Positions 6,418 to 13,931 of a DNA stretch of 16,403 nucleotides are shown in pieces. Position 1 is the stretch's first letter, and every line of letters begins with the position of its first letter. The stretch comes from UBA1738 sp003453455 (lineage in GTDB: Bacteria; Bacillota; Clostridia; UBA1381): the NCBI GenBank assembly GCA_946621875.1, contig CAMOOX010000030.1, positions 1 to 16,403 on the forward strand, in the 5' to 3' direction. The notes under the pieces are model-generated. The model saw only the letters and a program-made list of their open reading frames with translations. It was not told where the DNA came from and made no database searches. Made by a program: the position numbers and the translations under genes.

Positions 6418-7881
6418 TTATTTTCCTCCGAAGCGGTCAAAAGAGCGTGAATGTGCAGATGGGGTACGCCTTGATTTTGCGGAAGTTTGGGTTTTGTTTG
6501 TTCCGTTTTGTGAAACAAGGCGTTTTCTGCGTATGCGGCGTTTTCTGCTTCTTACGATGTTAAGCCGTACCCATATTGCTGCAACAATGAGTATAATTAT
6601 AAGCACGATGGGATTAAAGATAAATCTGAAAATAGTAGCAAATATATGAAGGAAAAAATCCCTTTTTACCTCATTTGCGGCAACAACATTTGCAGTTTTT
6701 ATCGTTTTTCCGTTGTAGGAATAGGTTATAGTTCCAAAGTAGTCACCCTGATGAATGGGAGCTTTGAGGTCTTGGATTATATTTACCTCGCTGGTAATCG
6801 CATCGCTGTCTGCGGTGTTTTTCAAGGTGATATAAACATCGTCCTCTACGGTAATAGCAACACGAGAAGAGTCCTTTGCCTCACTTACCTTTGAATCGTA
6901 AACTATATCGCCCTTTTTTGCGAGCATTACCGATTTGTAATTTTCAAAAACATAATCAAGCATTTTTGCGGTATCAACAAAAGAATATGCACTGTCTTTT
7001 GCGTCTTGATTGTCACAACCCATAACGACGCTTATTATGTTGAGGTTATTTTTTTCTGCTGCTGACACAAGACAATATCCCGCATCTGTGCTGTTTCCTG
7101 ATTTTACACCGATTGCACCTGCATAATAATGATAAGGATATTTATATCTGCTCACAAGGTGATTTGTGCTTAAAAGGGTTTGCGTTCCGTGAGGTGTTTG
7201 CATATCATACTTTGGAGTTTTCACAATGTTTTTGAACTCGGTATTTTGCATAGCATATCGGGACAATGCAGCAAGGTCAGCCGCTGACATATAGTGTTCT
7301 CCGTCTGGAAATCCTGTGGGATTTGCAAAATGCGTATTTGAAAGTCCCAGTTCCTCGGCTTTTTCATTCATCTTTCCGACAAATGCATCGATAGTTCCTG
7401 AGACACCGATGGCTATTGCGTTTGCCGCATCATTATCCGAATTTAAAAGTATTGCGTAAAGAAGCTGTTCCAAGGTGTAAGACTCGCCGACTTTTATGCC
7501 GAGCTGCGGCTGGTCATATTTTACATTTGCCAAAGCCTCTTCCGTTACGGTAAATGAGTCGCCCAAAGCGGCGTTTTCCAAGGCTATTATGGCGGTCATA
7601 ATATTTGAAGTTCCGGCAGTCGGCAGTTTTTTTTCTGCATCTTGGGCATATATAGCATCGCCTGAATTTGCATCAATTACTATGGCAGAGGTTGCACGAG
7701 GCTTAGGAAATGTTGTTTTTGATACATTTTCCGAGGATTCCTCCTCCGATTCGGTGTTCTTTGATGTAACTTTTGTTGGTTCATCGGTTTTTTTGTCCGA
7801 AGATTTTTCGGCAAATACGCCAAAGTTTAAAAAGCAGGTCAAAAAAGCGGAAACAAGAAGCAGGGAACAAAATCTTTTCAT
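6418..7881 (-). CDS. D-alanyl-D-alanine carboxypeptidase homologue (S11, DacF-like) with a lost SxxK motif; probable pseudoenzyme
   Basis: Active members remove the terminal D-Ala of peptidoglycan stem peptides outside the membrane. The 487 residues include a signal peptide (MKRFCSLLL..., to about Ala24), a Ser/Glu/Lys-rich linker (25-60), the S11 domain (about 61-295), a beta-rich C-terminal domain (about 315-400), a membrane helix (about 417-438) and a strongly basic cytoplasmic tail. SDN (148-150, SxN motif) and KSG (260-262, KTG motif) are present. At the SxxK position, normally like LPxASxTKIMTA, the protein reads LPTAGTSNIMTA, so catalytic Ser is Gly90 and general-base Lys is Asn93. The frame is otherwise intact. 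The ATG at 7881 follows AAAGGA; an upstream ATG at 7911 would add ten residues ahead of the signal peptide. It is convergent with the dehydrogenase and divergent from the ComEA-like gene. A structural or substrate-binding role is inferred. Confidence 0.88.
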   Translation of the reverse strand: MKRFCSLLLVSAFLTCFLNFGVFAEKSSDKKTDEPTKVTSKNTESEEESSENVSKTTFPKPRATSAIVIDANSGDAIYAQDAEKKLPTAGTSNIMTAIIALENAALGDSFTVTEEALANVKYDQPQLGIKVGESYTLEQLLYAILLNSDNDAANAIAIGVSGTIDAFVGKMNEKAEELGLSNTHFANPTGFPDGEHYMSAADLAALSRYAMQNTEFKNIVKTPKYDMQTPHGTQTLLSTNHLVSRYKYPYHYYAGAIGVKSGNSTDAGYCLVSAAEKNNLNIISVVMGCDNQDAKDSAYSFVDTAKMLDYVFENYKSVMLAKKGDIVYDSKVSEAKDSSRVAITVEDDVYITLKNTADSDAITSEVNIIQDLKAPIHQGDYFGTITYSYNGKTIKTANVVAANEVKRDFFLHIFATIFRFIFNPIVLIIILIVAAIWVRLNIVRSRKRRIRRKRLVSQNGTNKTQTSAKSRRTPSAHSRSFDRFGGK

Positions 7882-8006
7882 AGTTTTTCCTTTCAGGTGT
7901 GCAAATAGCACCGTTTTAATAAATAAAATACTATATTTAGTTCATAAATTTGTCCGTTGTTTTCTATAATATTAGTGGATTTTGTAAAGAACACACCATA
8001 ATATGA

Positions 8007-8096
8007 TATAATTATACATAAAACGAGAAAAATTTGCAAGAAAATTGATAAATTTTGTAAAAAAAGTATAGCAAAAATTATTTTTTATGATATACT
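8007..8096 (+). promoter_or_regulatory. AT-rich divergent intergenic region with promoter-like hexamers
   Basis: Between the S11-family gene and the ComEA-like gene are several -10-like hexamers: TATAAT (8007-8012, with TTGTAA 19 bp upstream), TATAGC (8067-8072, with TTGATA 16 bp upstream) and TATACT (8091-8096, no good -35). None is a clear consensus pair, so the exact start of the + strand operon is undecided. No clear promoter for the - strand gene was found. Confidence 0.3.
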
Positions 8097-8128
8097 AAAT
8101 GTTATAAGGTGGAATAAGGTGTGTTTTT

Positions 8129-8485
8129 ATGAAAATATTAAAAAGATACTATATTTTTATATTTATTTTCGCTTTGGTTATAGGACTTATAATAAGAGAT
8201 ATCAGCACATCAAAGTTTGCCGTCATAAAAACCTCACAGGCGTATGCGCCGGATACGGTAAATGTAATTGAAGAAGCTGATACAGACGGTGAAAAAGTGA
8301 ATATAAACACTGCATCAAAACGCATTTTGATGAGTTTGGACGGCATAGGCGAAAAAATGTCGGAGCGGATTATAGAGTACCGCGAGAAAAACGGCAGATT
8401 TGAGACAATAGAGGACATTATGAGAATAAGCGGAATAGGGTATGACACATTTTTAAAACTCAAAGATTACATAACGGTTGAATAA
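8129..8485 (+). CDS. Membrane-anchored ComEA-like helix-hairpin-helix protein
   Basis: ComEA proteins bind double-stranded DNA at the outer face of the membrane during natural transformation. This 118-residue protein has an N-terminal membrane helix (about 7-22), a linker of about 35 residues, and a C-terminal ComEA-type tandem helix-hairpin-helix domain. That domain starts at KVNINTASKRIL (56-67), with the hairpins LDGIGEKMSERI (70-81) and ISGIGYDTFLKL (100-111). The N-terminal SLBB-like domain of full-length ComEA is absent, so it is about half the usual length. AAGGTG (8116-8121) lies 7 nt before the ATG. It is followed 11 bp later by a two-component system and is probably co-transcribed with it; there is no other competence gene in the window. 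DNA binding is likely, but a role in uptake is uncertain. Confidence 0.82.
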   Translation: MKILKRYYIFIFIFALVIGLIIRDISTSKFAVIKTSQAYAPDTVNVIEEADTDGEKVNINTASKRILMSLDGIGEKMSERIIEYREKNGRFETIEDIMRISGIGYDTFLKLKDYITVE

Positions 8486-8496
8486 GGGGAAGAAAA

Positions 8497-9177
8497 ATGA
8501 AAATTTTGGTAGTAGATGATGAGAAAATTATCGTAAAAGGGCTTAAATACAATCTTGAACAGGAAGGGTATCAGGTGGTTTGCGCATATGACGGGGAGGA
8601 AGCCGTAAAAATGGCGAGAGACGCAAGTATTGATTTGATTTTGCTTGATGTTATGCTGCCTAAAACAGACGGTCTTACGGCGTGCAGAACAATAAGGACT
8701 TTTTCCGATGTGCCCATTATAATGCTCACGGCAAGGAGTGAGGATATAGATAAGATTTTAGGACTTGAATATGGTGCTGACGATTATATAACAAAGCCAT
8801 TCAATATCCGTGAGGTGACATCAAGAATAAAAGCAATACTGCGCCGTACAAATCCGACCTCGCAGAGAAGCCGTGATGTACTCGTTTCGGGGGATATACA
8901 GCTTGACTATAATCTGCGCAGAGTTACGGTAAAGGGTAAAGTTATCGAGCTTACGGGAAAGGAATTTGACCTTCTCGATTTGTTTTTGAAAAATCCGGGA
9001 AAGGTTTATACAAGAGAGGGGCTTTTGGATATAGCGTGGGGAGTTGAGTACCCGGGAGATGAGCGTACGGTGGATGTGCATATCAGGCGTCTTCGCGAGA
9101 AAATAGAGGAAAATCCCGCAGAGCCTTTATACATTAAGACAAAATGGGGTGTTGGATATTACTACAAAAAAGATTAA
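8497..9177 (+). CDS. OmpR/PhoB-family response regulator (PhoP/WalR-like)
   Basis: This is a cytoplasmic transcription factor controlled by phosphorylation from the adjacent kinase. The 226 residues have a receiver domain (1-115) with acidic pocket Asp8/Asp9, phosphoacceptor Asp51 (LILLDVMLP), switch Thr78 (IIMLTAR) and Lys100 (YITKPF). A winged-helix DNA-binding domain follows (about 128-225), with LTGKEFDLLDLFLKNPGKV and RTVDVHIRRLREKIE. All key residues are present. AAGGGGA precedes the ATG. The similarity to PhoP and WalR is strong at family level but does not decide between them. Co-encoded with the kinase (overlapping frames) and a GerMN-domain protein, it may sense envelope state; this is inference from context. 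Confidence 0.93.
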   Translation: MKILVVDDEKIIVKGLKYNLEQEGYQVVCAYDGEEAVKMARDASIDLILLDVMLPKTDGLTACRTIRTFSDVPIIMLTARSEDIDKILGLEYGADDYITKPFNIREVTSRIKAILRRTNPTSQRSRDVLVSGDIQLDYNLRRVTVKGKVIELTGKEFDLLDLFLKNPGKVYTREGLLDIAWGVEYPGDERTVDVHIRRLREKIEENPAEPLYIKTKWGVGYYYKKD

Positions 9178-10603
9178 AGAGTTTTTCTACTCAATGCGCT
9201 TTTCGCTTATGGCAACATATGTGGTAGTAATACTGATTGCCATAACTCTTTTAAGCGTGTATATTTTGGGCGTTTTAACGGATAGTTTTTACAGTACGGA
9301 AAAGGTAAATCTTTTTGCGAAGGCAAATATTGTTTCGGGACTTGTGGCCGATACTGAAAGTATTACCGATGAAACGAGAGAAAATATTGCAAAAACGCTT
9401 TACGGAAGTAATATGCGCTGTATTATAACAGGCAGAGATTTAAGGGCGGTTTTTGACTCAAATAACGATTCTGATATAGTTGGTAAAGTAGTAATCCGCG
9501 AGGCAATAAATAAATGTATGGCATCCGGCGAGGAAACATATGTAAAGTTAAAGGGTGTAAATGAAATAAATATGCTTTCGGTAGCCGTACCGCTTATGTC
9601 AGGAAGTAAAACGATTGGTGCAGTGTACTTGGCTGAATCGATAGCAGGAGCTGATGCGGCTGTCGGCGATATAAAACGCAATCTTATTATTTTTGCGGTC
9701 ATTACAAGTATCCTTATTGCAATGCTCAGTTTAGCTTTGTCTTTTATGACAACGGCGCCGATAGATAATTTTATCGCGGTATCAAAGGAAATCTCAAAGG
9801 GAAATTTTAATGTAAAGGCGAAGGAAAAGGGAACAAGTGAGCTTGTTGAAATGGCAAAGGCGCTTAACTATATGTCGCAGGAGCTTGAAGATTTTGAGCA
9901 AAACCGGAAAAAGTTTGTTTCTGATGTTTCGCACGAGCTGAAAACGCCGCTTGCCACAATAAAACTTATTTGCGACAGTATTGTAACAACGGATAATCCT
10001 GAGCCGCATATGGTACAAGACTTTTTGGGAGATTTGAGCGATGAGGTTGATAGGCTTACCCGTCTTGTAGAGAGGCTTTTAACACTAACAAAGATGGATG
10101 CAAGTCAAAAGACAGCAACGGTTACGCCTGTGGATTTTGTGGTTATGTTAAAAGCCATTGTAAGAAAACTTACCCCTAACAGCCATGCAAAAAACATTAT
10201 GCTGTATGACGATTTCGAAGATATAACGCTTGAACCTATTATGCTTGATTATGACAAAATCTGGGAAGCGGTTTATAATGTAACCGATAACGCCATAAAA
10301 TACACGCCTGAGGGCGGATTTGTGCGTATGGGGCTTGGTATTAAAAATCAAATGGTTATTGTGACAATAGAGGATAACGGACCGGGTATTCCTGACAGCG
10401 AAAAGGAGCGCATTTTTGACAGATTTTACCGTTTGGACGATTCCAGAGCGCGCGATACTGGCGGAACAGGATTAGGACTTGCCATAGCGAAAGAAGCGGT
10501 AGTGTTGCACGGAGGCGAAATTTCAGTAAAAGACGGCAAAAACGGCGGAAGTATATTCACGATAAGTATACCCTACATAAGGGAAATGGCGGAAGGCGTA
10601 TAA
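9149..10603 (+). CDS. Sensor histidine kinase (PhoR/WalK-like) with extracytoplasmic sensor domain
   Basis: This membrane kinase is the partner of the upstream response regulator. Residue numbers assume the GTG at 9149, giving 484 residues. They show TM1 (about 22-43), an extracytoplasmic domain of about 130 residues (45-175, single-Cache/PAS-like by eye), TM2 (about 178-199) and HAMP (about 200-252). HisKA follows with FVSDVSHELKTPLATI (His262). The ATPase domain has the N box NVTDNAIKYTP (Asn381), DNGPGIP (409-415), FDRFYRLD and GGTGLGLAIAKE (438-449). The start is uncertain: GTG 9149 and TTG 9152 overlap the regulator gene by about 29 bp, while ATG 9194 lies just after its stop and would still keep TM1. 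The ligand is unknown. Confidence 0.92.
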   Translation: MLDITTKKIKEFFYSMRFSLMATYVVVILIAITLLSVYILGVLTDSFYSTEKVNLFAKANIVSGLVADTESITDETRENIAKTLYGSNMRCIITGRDLRAVFDSNNDSDIVGKVVIREAINKCMASGEETYVKLKGVNEINMLSVAVPLMSGSKTIGAVYLAESIAGADAAVGDIKRNLIIFAVITSILIAMLSLALSFMTTAPIDNFIAVSKEISKGNFNVKAKEKGTSELVEMAKALNYMSQELEDFEQNRKKFVSDVSHELKTPLATIKLICDSIVTTDNPEPHMVQDFLGDLSDEVDRLTRLVERLLTLTKMDASQKTATVTPVDFVVMLKAIVRKLTPNSHAKNIMLYDDFEDITLEPIMLDYDKIWEAVYNVTDNAIKYTPEGGFVRMGLGIKNQMVIVTIEDNGPGIPDSEKERIFDRFYRLDDSRARDTGGTGLGLAIAKEAVVLHGGEISVKDGKNGGSIFTISIPYIREMAEGV

Positions 10604-10617
10604 AAGCGAGGTATGTT

Positions 10618-11493
10618 ATGTTAAGAACGAGAAAAATAGTATTGCTTGTAACTGTTTTTATACTTGCAGGGATAACCGTCTTTACAATAGCCAATAAAAA
10701 TAAAGGAAACGGAAAAACTGATGTTACCCTGTATTTTCTAAGCGCAGATAAAGGCAGCATTATAGGCTATGAAAAAGCGTTTTTGGCGGAAAACAATGAT
10801 GAACTTTACAGGTCGGTTGCGGAGAGCCTTATAAAAGGTCCGAAGAGCAAGAGATATACAGCAGTTATCGATAAAAATACCCAGATAAAAAGCATAATAA
10901 ATAACAGCGGAAATCTCACAGTTGATTTTTCCGGGGATTATGAAAAGTCAGACCTTTTGTCAACCTATGCGGTAGTCAAAACATTTTCACAGCTTCCGGA
11001 TGTAAAAGCGGTAATGATAACTGCCGGCGGACGCGATGTTTTGGAAAGCGGATTTATTAAAGGCGATGAAATAAATCTGGAATCGGACGATGACTGTGCG
11101 CAAACAGTACATCTGTATTTTGCAGATGAAGAAAAGAAAGAGCTTGTAGGTGAATACAGAAAAATAAACATTTTAGATACTCAACCAATAGAACAATATA
11201 TTATAAAGGAGCTTATAAAGGGACCAAAAATAAAGGGGCATATAAGACTTTTGCCAAAAGAAGCAGATGTGGTTTCAGCGGAAACCACAGACGGGACTTG
11301 CTATGTGAACTTTAAAAAGCGCTTTTCTTCAAAAGAATTAAGAGAACTTATGATATATTCGATAGTCAATTCCCTTACCGAGATAAGCGGTGTTGACTGC
11401 GTACAATTTTTGATAGACGGAAAAAAAAGCGATAATATGGGCACGCCTGATATAAGCGTACCGCTTTATCGCAATGAAGGCATAATTCGATAA
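10618..11493 (+). CDS. Membrane-anchored protein with two GerMN domains
   Basis: GerMN domains occur in the spore germination protein GerM and in the actinobacterial lipoprotein LpqB. The 291 residues start with a membrane anchor or uncleaved signal (7-25; no lipobox Cys) followed by two tandem copies of the domain. Copy 1 covers about 35-150 (VTLYFLSADKG, ELYRSVAESLIKGPKS, NLTVDFSGDY) and copy 2 about 163-285 (VHLYFADEEKKELV, PIEQYIIKELIKGPKI, CYVNFKKRF). The repeated LIKGPK and V-x-L-Y-F motifs show the internal duplication. GCGAGG (10606-10611) precedes the ATG by 6 nt, and the gene begins 14 bp after the kinase, so it is probably the last gene of that operon. An extracytoplasmic partner role for the kinase is inferred. 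Confidence 0.85.
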   Translation: MLRTRKIVLLVTVFILAGITVFTIANKNKGNGKTDVTLYFLSADKGSIIGYEKAFLAENNDELYRSVAESLIKGPKSKRYTAVIDKNTQIKSIINNSGNLTVDFSGDYEKSDLLSTYAVVKTFSQLPDVKAVMITAGGRDVLESGFIKGDEINLESDDDCAQTVHLYFADEEKKELVGEYRKINILDTQPIEQYIIKELIKGPKIKGHIRLLPKEADVVSAETTDGTCYVNFKKRFSSKELRELMIYSIVNSLTEISGVDCVQFLIDGKKSDNMGTPDISVPLYRNEGIIR

Positions 11494-11498
11494 AAGTA

Positions 11499-12074
11499 TC
11501 AGATATTTTTAAAATTAAGAATGTTGAGGTCGTTTGGAACATAGTCTTCAAGGTAATCGAGCATACTGTCAATATCGGAGAATACTTTAAAAAGTTCTCT
11601 GCACGCAGGATTTACAAAATTTTCCGATATTGCATGTTCCATAAGCGATATTAAATTGTCAAAATATCCGTTTACATTGAAAATTGCCATTGCTTTGGTA
11701 TGACGCGAAAGCTGTTTTAAAGTCAGCATTTCAAAAAATTCATCAAATGTACCGATGCCTCCGGGCGCCATTATGAATGCGTCCGCTTTATCCTCCATAA
11801 CTTGCTTGCGCTCGCGCATTGTTGCGGTTTTTATAAGCTCATCGCATTTATCATACAGCATACCGTCAACATTGAAAAATGTTGGTACAATGCCGATAAC
11901 TTTGCCGCCGCCTGCGGTTACGCCTCTTGCAGTAGCGCCCATAACCCCTCCTGCACCTGCGCCATAGATGAGGGTGTGTGAACGCTTTGCCATACTTTTT
12001 CCAAGCTTTTGGGAGGCGGTTATATAGACTTTATCTATATCATTACTTGATGCACCGTATAAACAAATATTCAT
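11499..12074 (-). CDS. LOG-family protein (TIGR00730-type nucleoside 5'-monophosphate phosphoribohydrolase)
   Basis: LOG-family enzymes split cytokinin-type or other nucleoside 5'-monophosphates into base and ribose 5-phosphate; the bacterial substrate is often unknown. The 191 residues have the Rossmann-like start MNICLYGASS, LIYGAGAGGVMGATARG (35-51), and the two diagnostic active-site motifs MRERK (86-90) and PGGIGTFDE (104-112). The ATG at 12074 is chosen because the fold begins right there; the longer open frame upstream adds 29 unconserved residues and runs through the probable promoter. An AAAGGAG sequence lies about 11 nt before the ATG. It is convergent with the GerMN gene, with only 5 bp between the stops, and divergent from malQ. 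It is often mislabelled as lysine decarboxylase, which the motifs do not support. Confidence 0.9.
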   Translation of the reverse strand: MNICLYGASSNDIDKVYITASQKLGKSMAKRSHTLIYGAGAGGVMGATARGVTAGGGKVIGIVPTFFNVDGMLYDKCDELIKTATMRERKQVMEDKADAFIMAPGGIGTFDEFFEMLTLKQLSRHTKAMAIFNVNGYFDNLISLMEHAISENFVNPACRELFKVFSDIDSMLDYLEDYVPNDLNILNFKNI

Positions 12075-12132
12075 AATTTTAAAATCTCCTTTCAGGAAAT
12101 GACTTTTACAATATAGTCTATGCAAAAAAACT

Positions 12133-12161
12133 TTAATATATTTTATAACAAATGGTAACAA
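12133..12161 (-). promoter_or_regulatory. Predicted promoter of the LOG-family gene
   Basis: On the - strand, TTGTTA (complement of 12156-12161) and TATTAA (complement of 12133-12138) are separated by 17 bp. Transcription would begin near 12126, leaving a leader of about 50 nt before the ATG at 12074. Confidence 0.4.
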
Positions 12162-12173
12162 ATTTCAACTGTT

Positions 12174-12203
12174 TTGTCACTTTACCCTATAAAAAACTAC
12201 AAT
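12174..12203 (+). promoter_or_regulatory. Predicted promoter of malQ
   Basis: TTGTCA (12174-12179) and TACAAT (12198-12203) are separated by 18 bp and lie just upstream of the AGAGGG ribosome binding site (12212-12217). A second possible pair, TTCAAC (12164-12169) and TATAAA (12188-12193), overlaps it, so the exact start is undecided. Confidence 0.45.
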
Positions 12204-12227
12204 AAATGAAAAGAGGGAACATTCAAT

Positions 12228-13697
12228 ATGCGAAGAGCAGGTATTTTAATGCACATTTCGAGCCTTGCATCCGATTACGGTATAGGTACGATTGGACAAA
12301 AGGCATTTGAATTTGTGGATTTTTTAAAAAAAACAGGTCAGAGATACTGGCAGATACTTCCGCTTAATCCAACTGACTTTAATAATTCTCCGTATCAGAG
12401 CCCAAGTGTTTTTGCAGGCAATCCGCTTTTAATTGATATAGACGAGCTGAAAAAGGACGGGCTTTTGTCGGATTGCGACACAGACGGAATTTTTTGGGGA
12501 GAAAACCCCGAAAAGGTGGATTTTAATGCGGTAAAAGCATATAAAACCAACCTTATAAGGCGTGCTTTTTCAAATTTTCAGAAAAACTATGAGTATATTG
12601 CGTTTGAAACTCAGAATGCAGGATGGCTTAATGATTATTCGCTGTTTATGGCGCTTAAAGAGTATTTTGAAGGTAGGCCGTGGTATGATTGGGACGGCGA
12701 TATTAAAAGCCATAAGAAAAAGGAAATAGCGGAATATACGCAAAAGCTGTGGGGGGATATTGAATATTACAGATTTGAACAGTTTTTATTCTATAAGAGT
12801 TGGGAAAAACTCAAAAAGTATGCAAATGACAACGGAATAGAGATAATAGGCGATATTCCGATATATGTTGCGCTTGACTCTGCTGATGTCTGGGCAAACA
12901 GGAATATATTTATGCTGGATGAAGATTTTGTACCAAAGGCGGTGGCAGGCTGTCCTCCCGATTTGTTTTCAAAAGACGGACAAAAGTGGGGAAATCCGCT
13001 TTATGATTGGAAAATGTGCAAAAAGACCAGCTATTTATGGTGGATAAACAGGATAAAGGAAACACAAAAACTGTACGACATTGTACGCCTTGACCATTTC
13101 AGGGGTTTTGAGGCATATTACAGTATTCCGTATGATGCTGATACTGCACGGGAGGGAAAATGGGAAAAAGGACCGGGTATTGCATTTTTTGAGGAAATAA
13201 AGAAACAAATACCTGATGTGAAAATTATTGCTGAGGATTTGGGGCATTTAACGCCCGAGGTTTATGAGCTGCTTGATGAGTGCGGTTTCCCGGGCATGAA
13301 GGTACTGCAATTTGCCTTTGACCCGTATCACGATAACCCATATTTGCCGTATAATTATCCCAAAAATTGTGTGGCATATACAGGAACGCACGATAATGAC
13401 ACGATAATCGGATGGTACAGCGGCGAGCATAATAAACCCTTTATCCGCGATTACTTAAATGTTGCAGAGGATGAATGGGTAAGCGCTGCCATGATTCGCA
13501 CAATCTTGGCAAGCCGTGCAGATACGGTAATAATTCCTATTCAGGACTATTTGGGATATGGCGCTCGTATGAATACACCAGGTACAACGGGGGAGGATAA
13601 TTGGAGCTATCGGATAAGAAGTGATGCTTTAAGCGACAGCCTTGCATATCATATAGAACATCTTACAAAACTATATAAGAGAACTCCGCAAGAGTAA
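12228..13697 (+). CDS. malQ: 4-alpha-glucanotransferase (amylomaltase, GH77)
   Basis: MalQ transfers alpha-1,4-glucan segments between maltooligosaccharides or glycogen chains in the cytoplasm, releasing glucose. The 489 residues match a compact bacterial amylomaltase. Motifs in order are RRAGILMHISSL at the N-terminus, WQILPLNPTD (41-50), SPYQSPSVFAGNP (54-66) and IGDIPIYVALDSADVWAN (207-224). Then come VRLDHFRGFE (nucleophile Asp289), IIAEDLGHLTPEV (acid/base Glu336) and YTGTHDNDTIIGW (Asp389 as third catalytic carboxylate). A late MNTPGTTGEDNWSYR segment is also typical. The ATG at 12228 follows AGAGGG with 10-nt spacing. No other carbohydrate gene is adjacent, so it seems to be a single-gene unit ended by the terminator at 13708-13761. 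Confidence 0.96.
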   Translation: MRRAGILMHISSLASDYGIGTIGQKAFEFVDFLKKTGQRYWQILPLNPTDFNNSPYQSPSVFAGNPLLIDIDELKKDGLLSDCDTDGIFWGENPEKVDFNAVKAYKTNLIRRAFSNFQKNYEYIAFETQNAGWLNDYSLFMALKEYFEGRPWYDWDGDIKSHKKKEIAEYTQKLWGDIEYYRFEQFLFYKSWEKLKKYANDNGIEIIGDIPIYVALDSADVWANRNIFMLDEDFVPKAVAGCPPDLFSKDGQKWGNPLYDWKMCKKTSYLWWINRIKETQKLYDIVRLDHFRGFEAYYSIPYDADTAREGKWEKGPGIAFFEEIKKQIPDVKIIAEDLGHLTPEVYELLDECGFPGMKVLQFAFDPYHDNPYLPYNYPKNCVAYTGTHDNDTIIGWYSGEHNKPFIRDYLNVAEDEWVSAAMIRTILASRADTVIIPIQDYLGYGARMNTPGTTGEDNWSYRIRSDALSDSLAYHIEHLTKLYKRTPQE

Positions 13698-13698
13698 A

Positions 13699-13761
13699 AA
13701 AATAAAGCCCCATACGGATAGCGGCCTTAAAAAAGGGAGCGCTTGCGTATGGGGGATTTTT
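13699..13761. terminator. Long three-part hairpin, bidirectional terminator of malQ and the 43-aa gene
   Basis: CCCCATACG (13708-13716) pairs with CGTATGGGG (13746-13754); inside it AGCG (13720-13723) pairs with CGCT (13740-13743) and CCTT (13725-13728) with AAGG (13733-13736). ATTTTT follows on the + strand (13756-13761). The A-rich stretch before it (13696-13706) becomes a U-tract on the - strand. It therefore fits both malQ and the small - strand gene that ends at 13772. Confidence 0.8.
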
Positions 13762-13771
13762 GTGGACAAAA

Positions 13772-13903
13772 TTATTTTAATGTGCGCTCAAATTCTATTG
13801 CAGCGCGTACCAGTTCCGGGGAAGAAAGGTATGGGAAAAAGCGTTCTGCAAATCTGTCGAGCTCTTTCCTCTTTTCAAATGTTTTTTCCTTATCATTCGC
13901 CAT
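13772..13903 (-). CDS. Small 43-aa protein of unknown function
   Basis: A complete small gene lies in the malQ-gdhA gap on the - strand. It runs from ATG (13901-13903) to TAA (13772-13774). A full AGGAGG (complement of 13914-13919) lies 10 nt upstream, a consensus promoter (TTGACA, 17 bp, TAAATT) sits at 13932-13960, and a hairpin terminator follows about 18 bp after the stop. The product is highly charged: a Lys/Glu/Asp-rich N-terminal half (MANDKEKTFEKRKE) and a C-terminal half with an amphipathic look (FFPYLSSPELVRAAIEF). No membrane helix, Cys or signal peptide is present, so it is probably cytoplasmic. I do not recognise the family. A + strand open frame over the same DNA lacks these signals and is taken as a shadow. 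Confidence 0.72.
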   Translation of the reverse strand: MANDKEKTFEKRKELDRFAERFFPYLSSPELVRAAIEFERTLK

Positions 13904-13931
13904 TTTTACACTTCCTCCTGTCTTTAACTAC

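Noticed and set aside
7496..7969. 157-codon + strand frame
   Set aside because: Antisense shadow of the signal-peptide and N-terminal region of the S11-family gene; no ribosome binding site or recognisable domain.
8066..8096. Possible sporulation-sigma promoter (GTATA plus an ATGATATACT-like -10) before the ComEA-like gene
   Set aside because: Spacing and -10 match no single sporulation sigma consensus well; AT-rich DNA gives such matches by chance.
11499..12161. Longer 220-codon form of the LOG-family protein
   Set aside because: The additional 29 residues are unlike the family N-terminus and cross the predicted promoter; the fold starts at the ATG at 12074.
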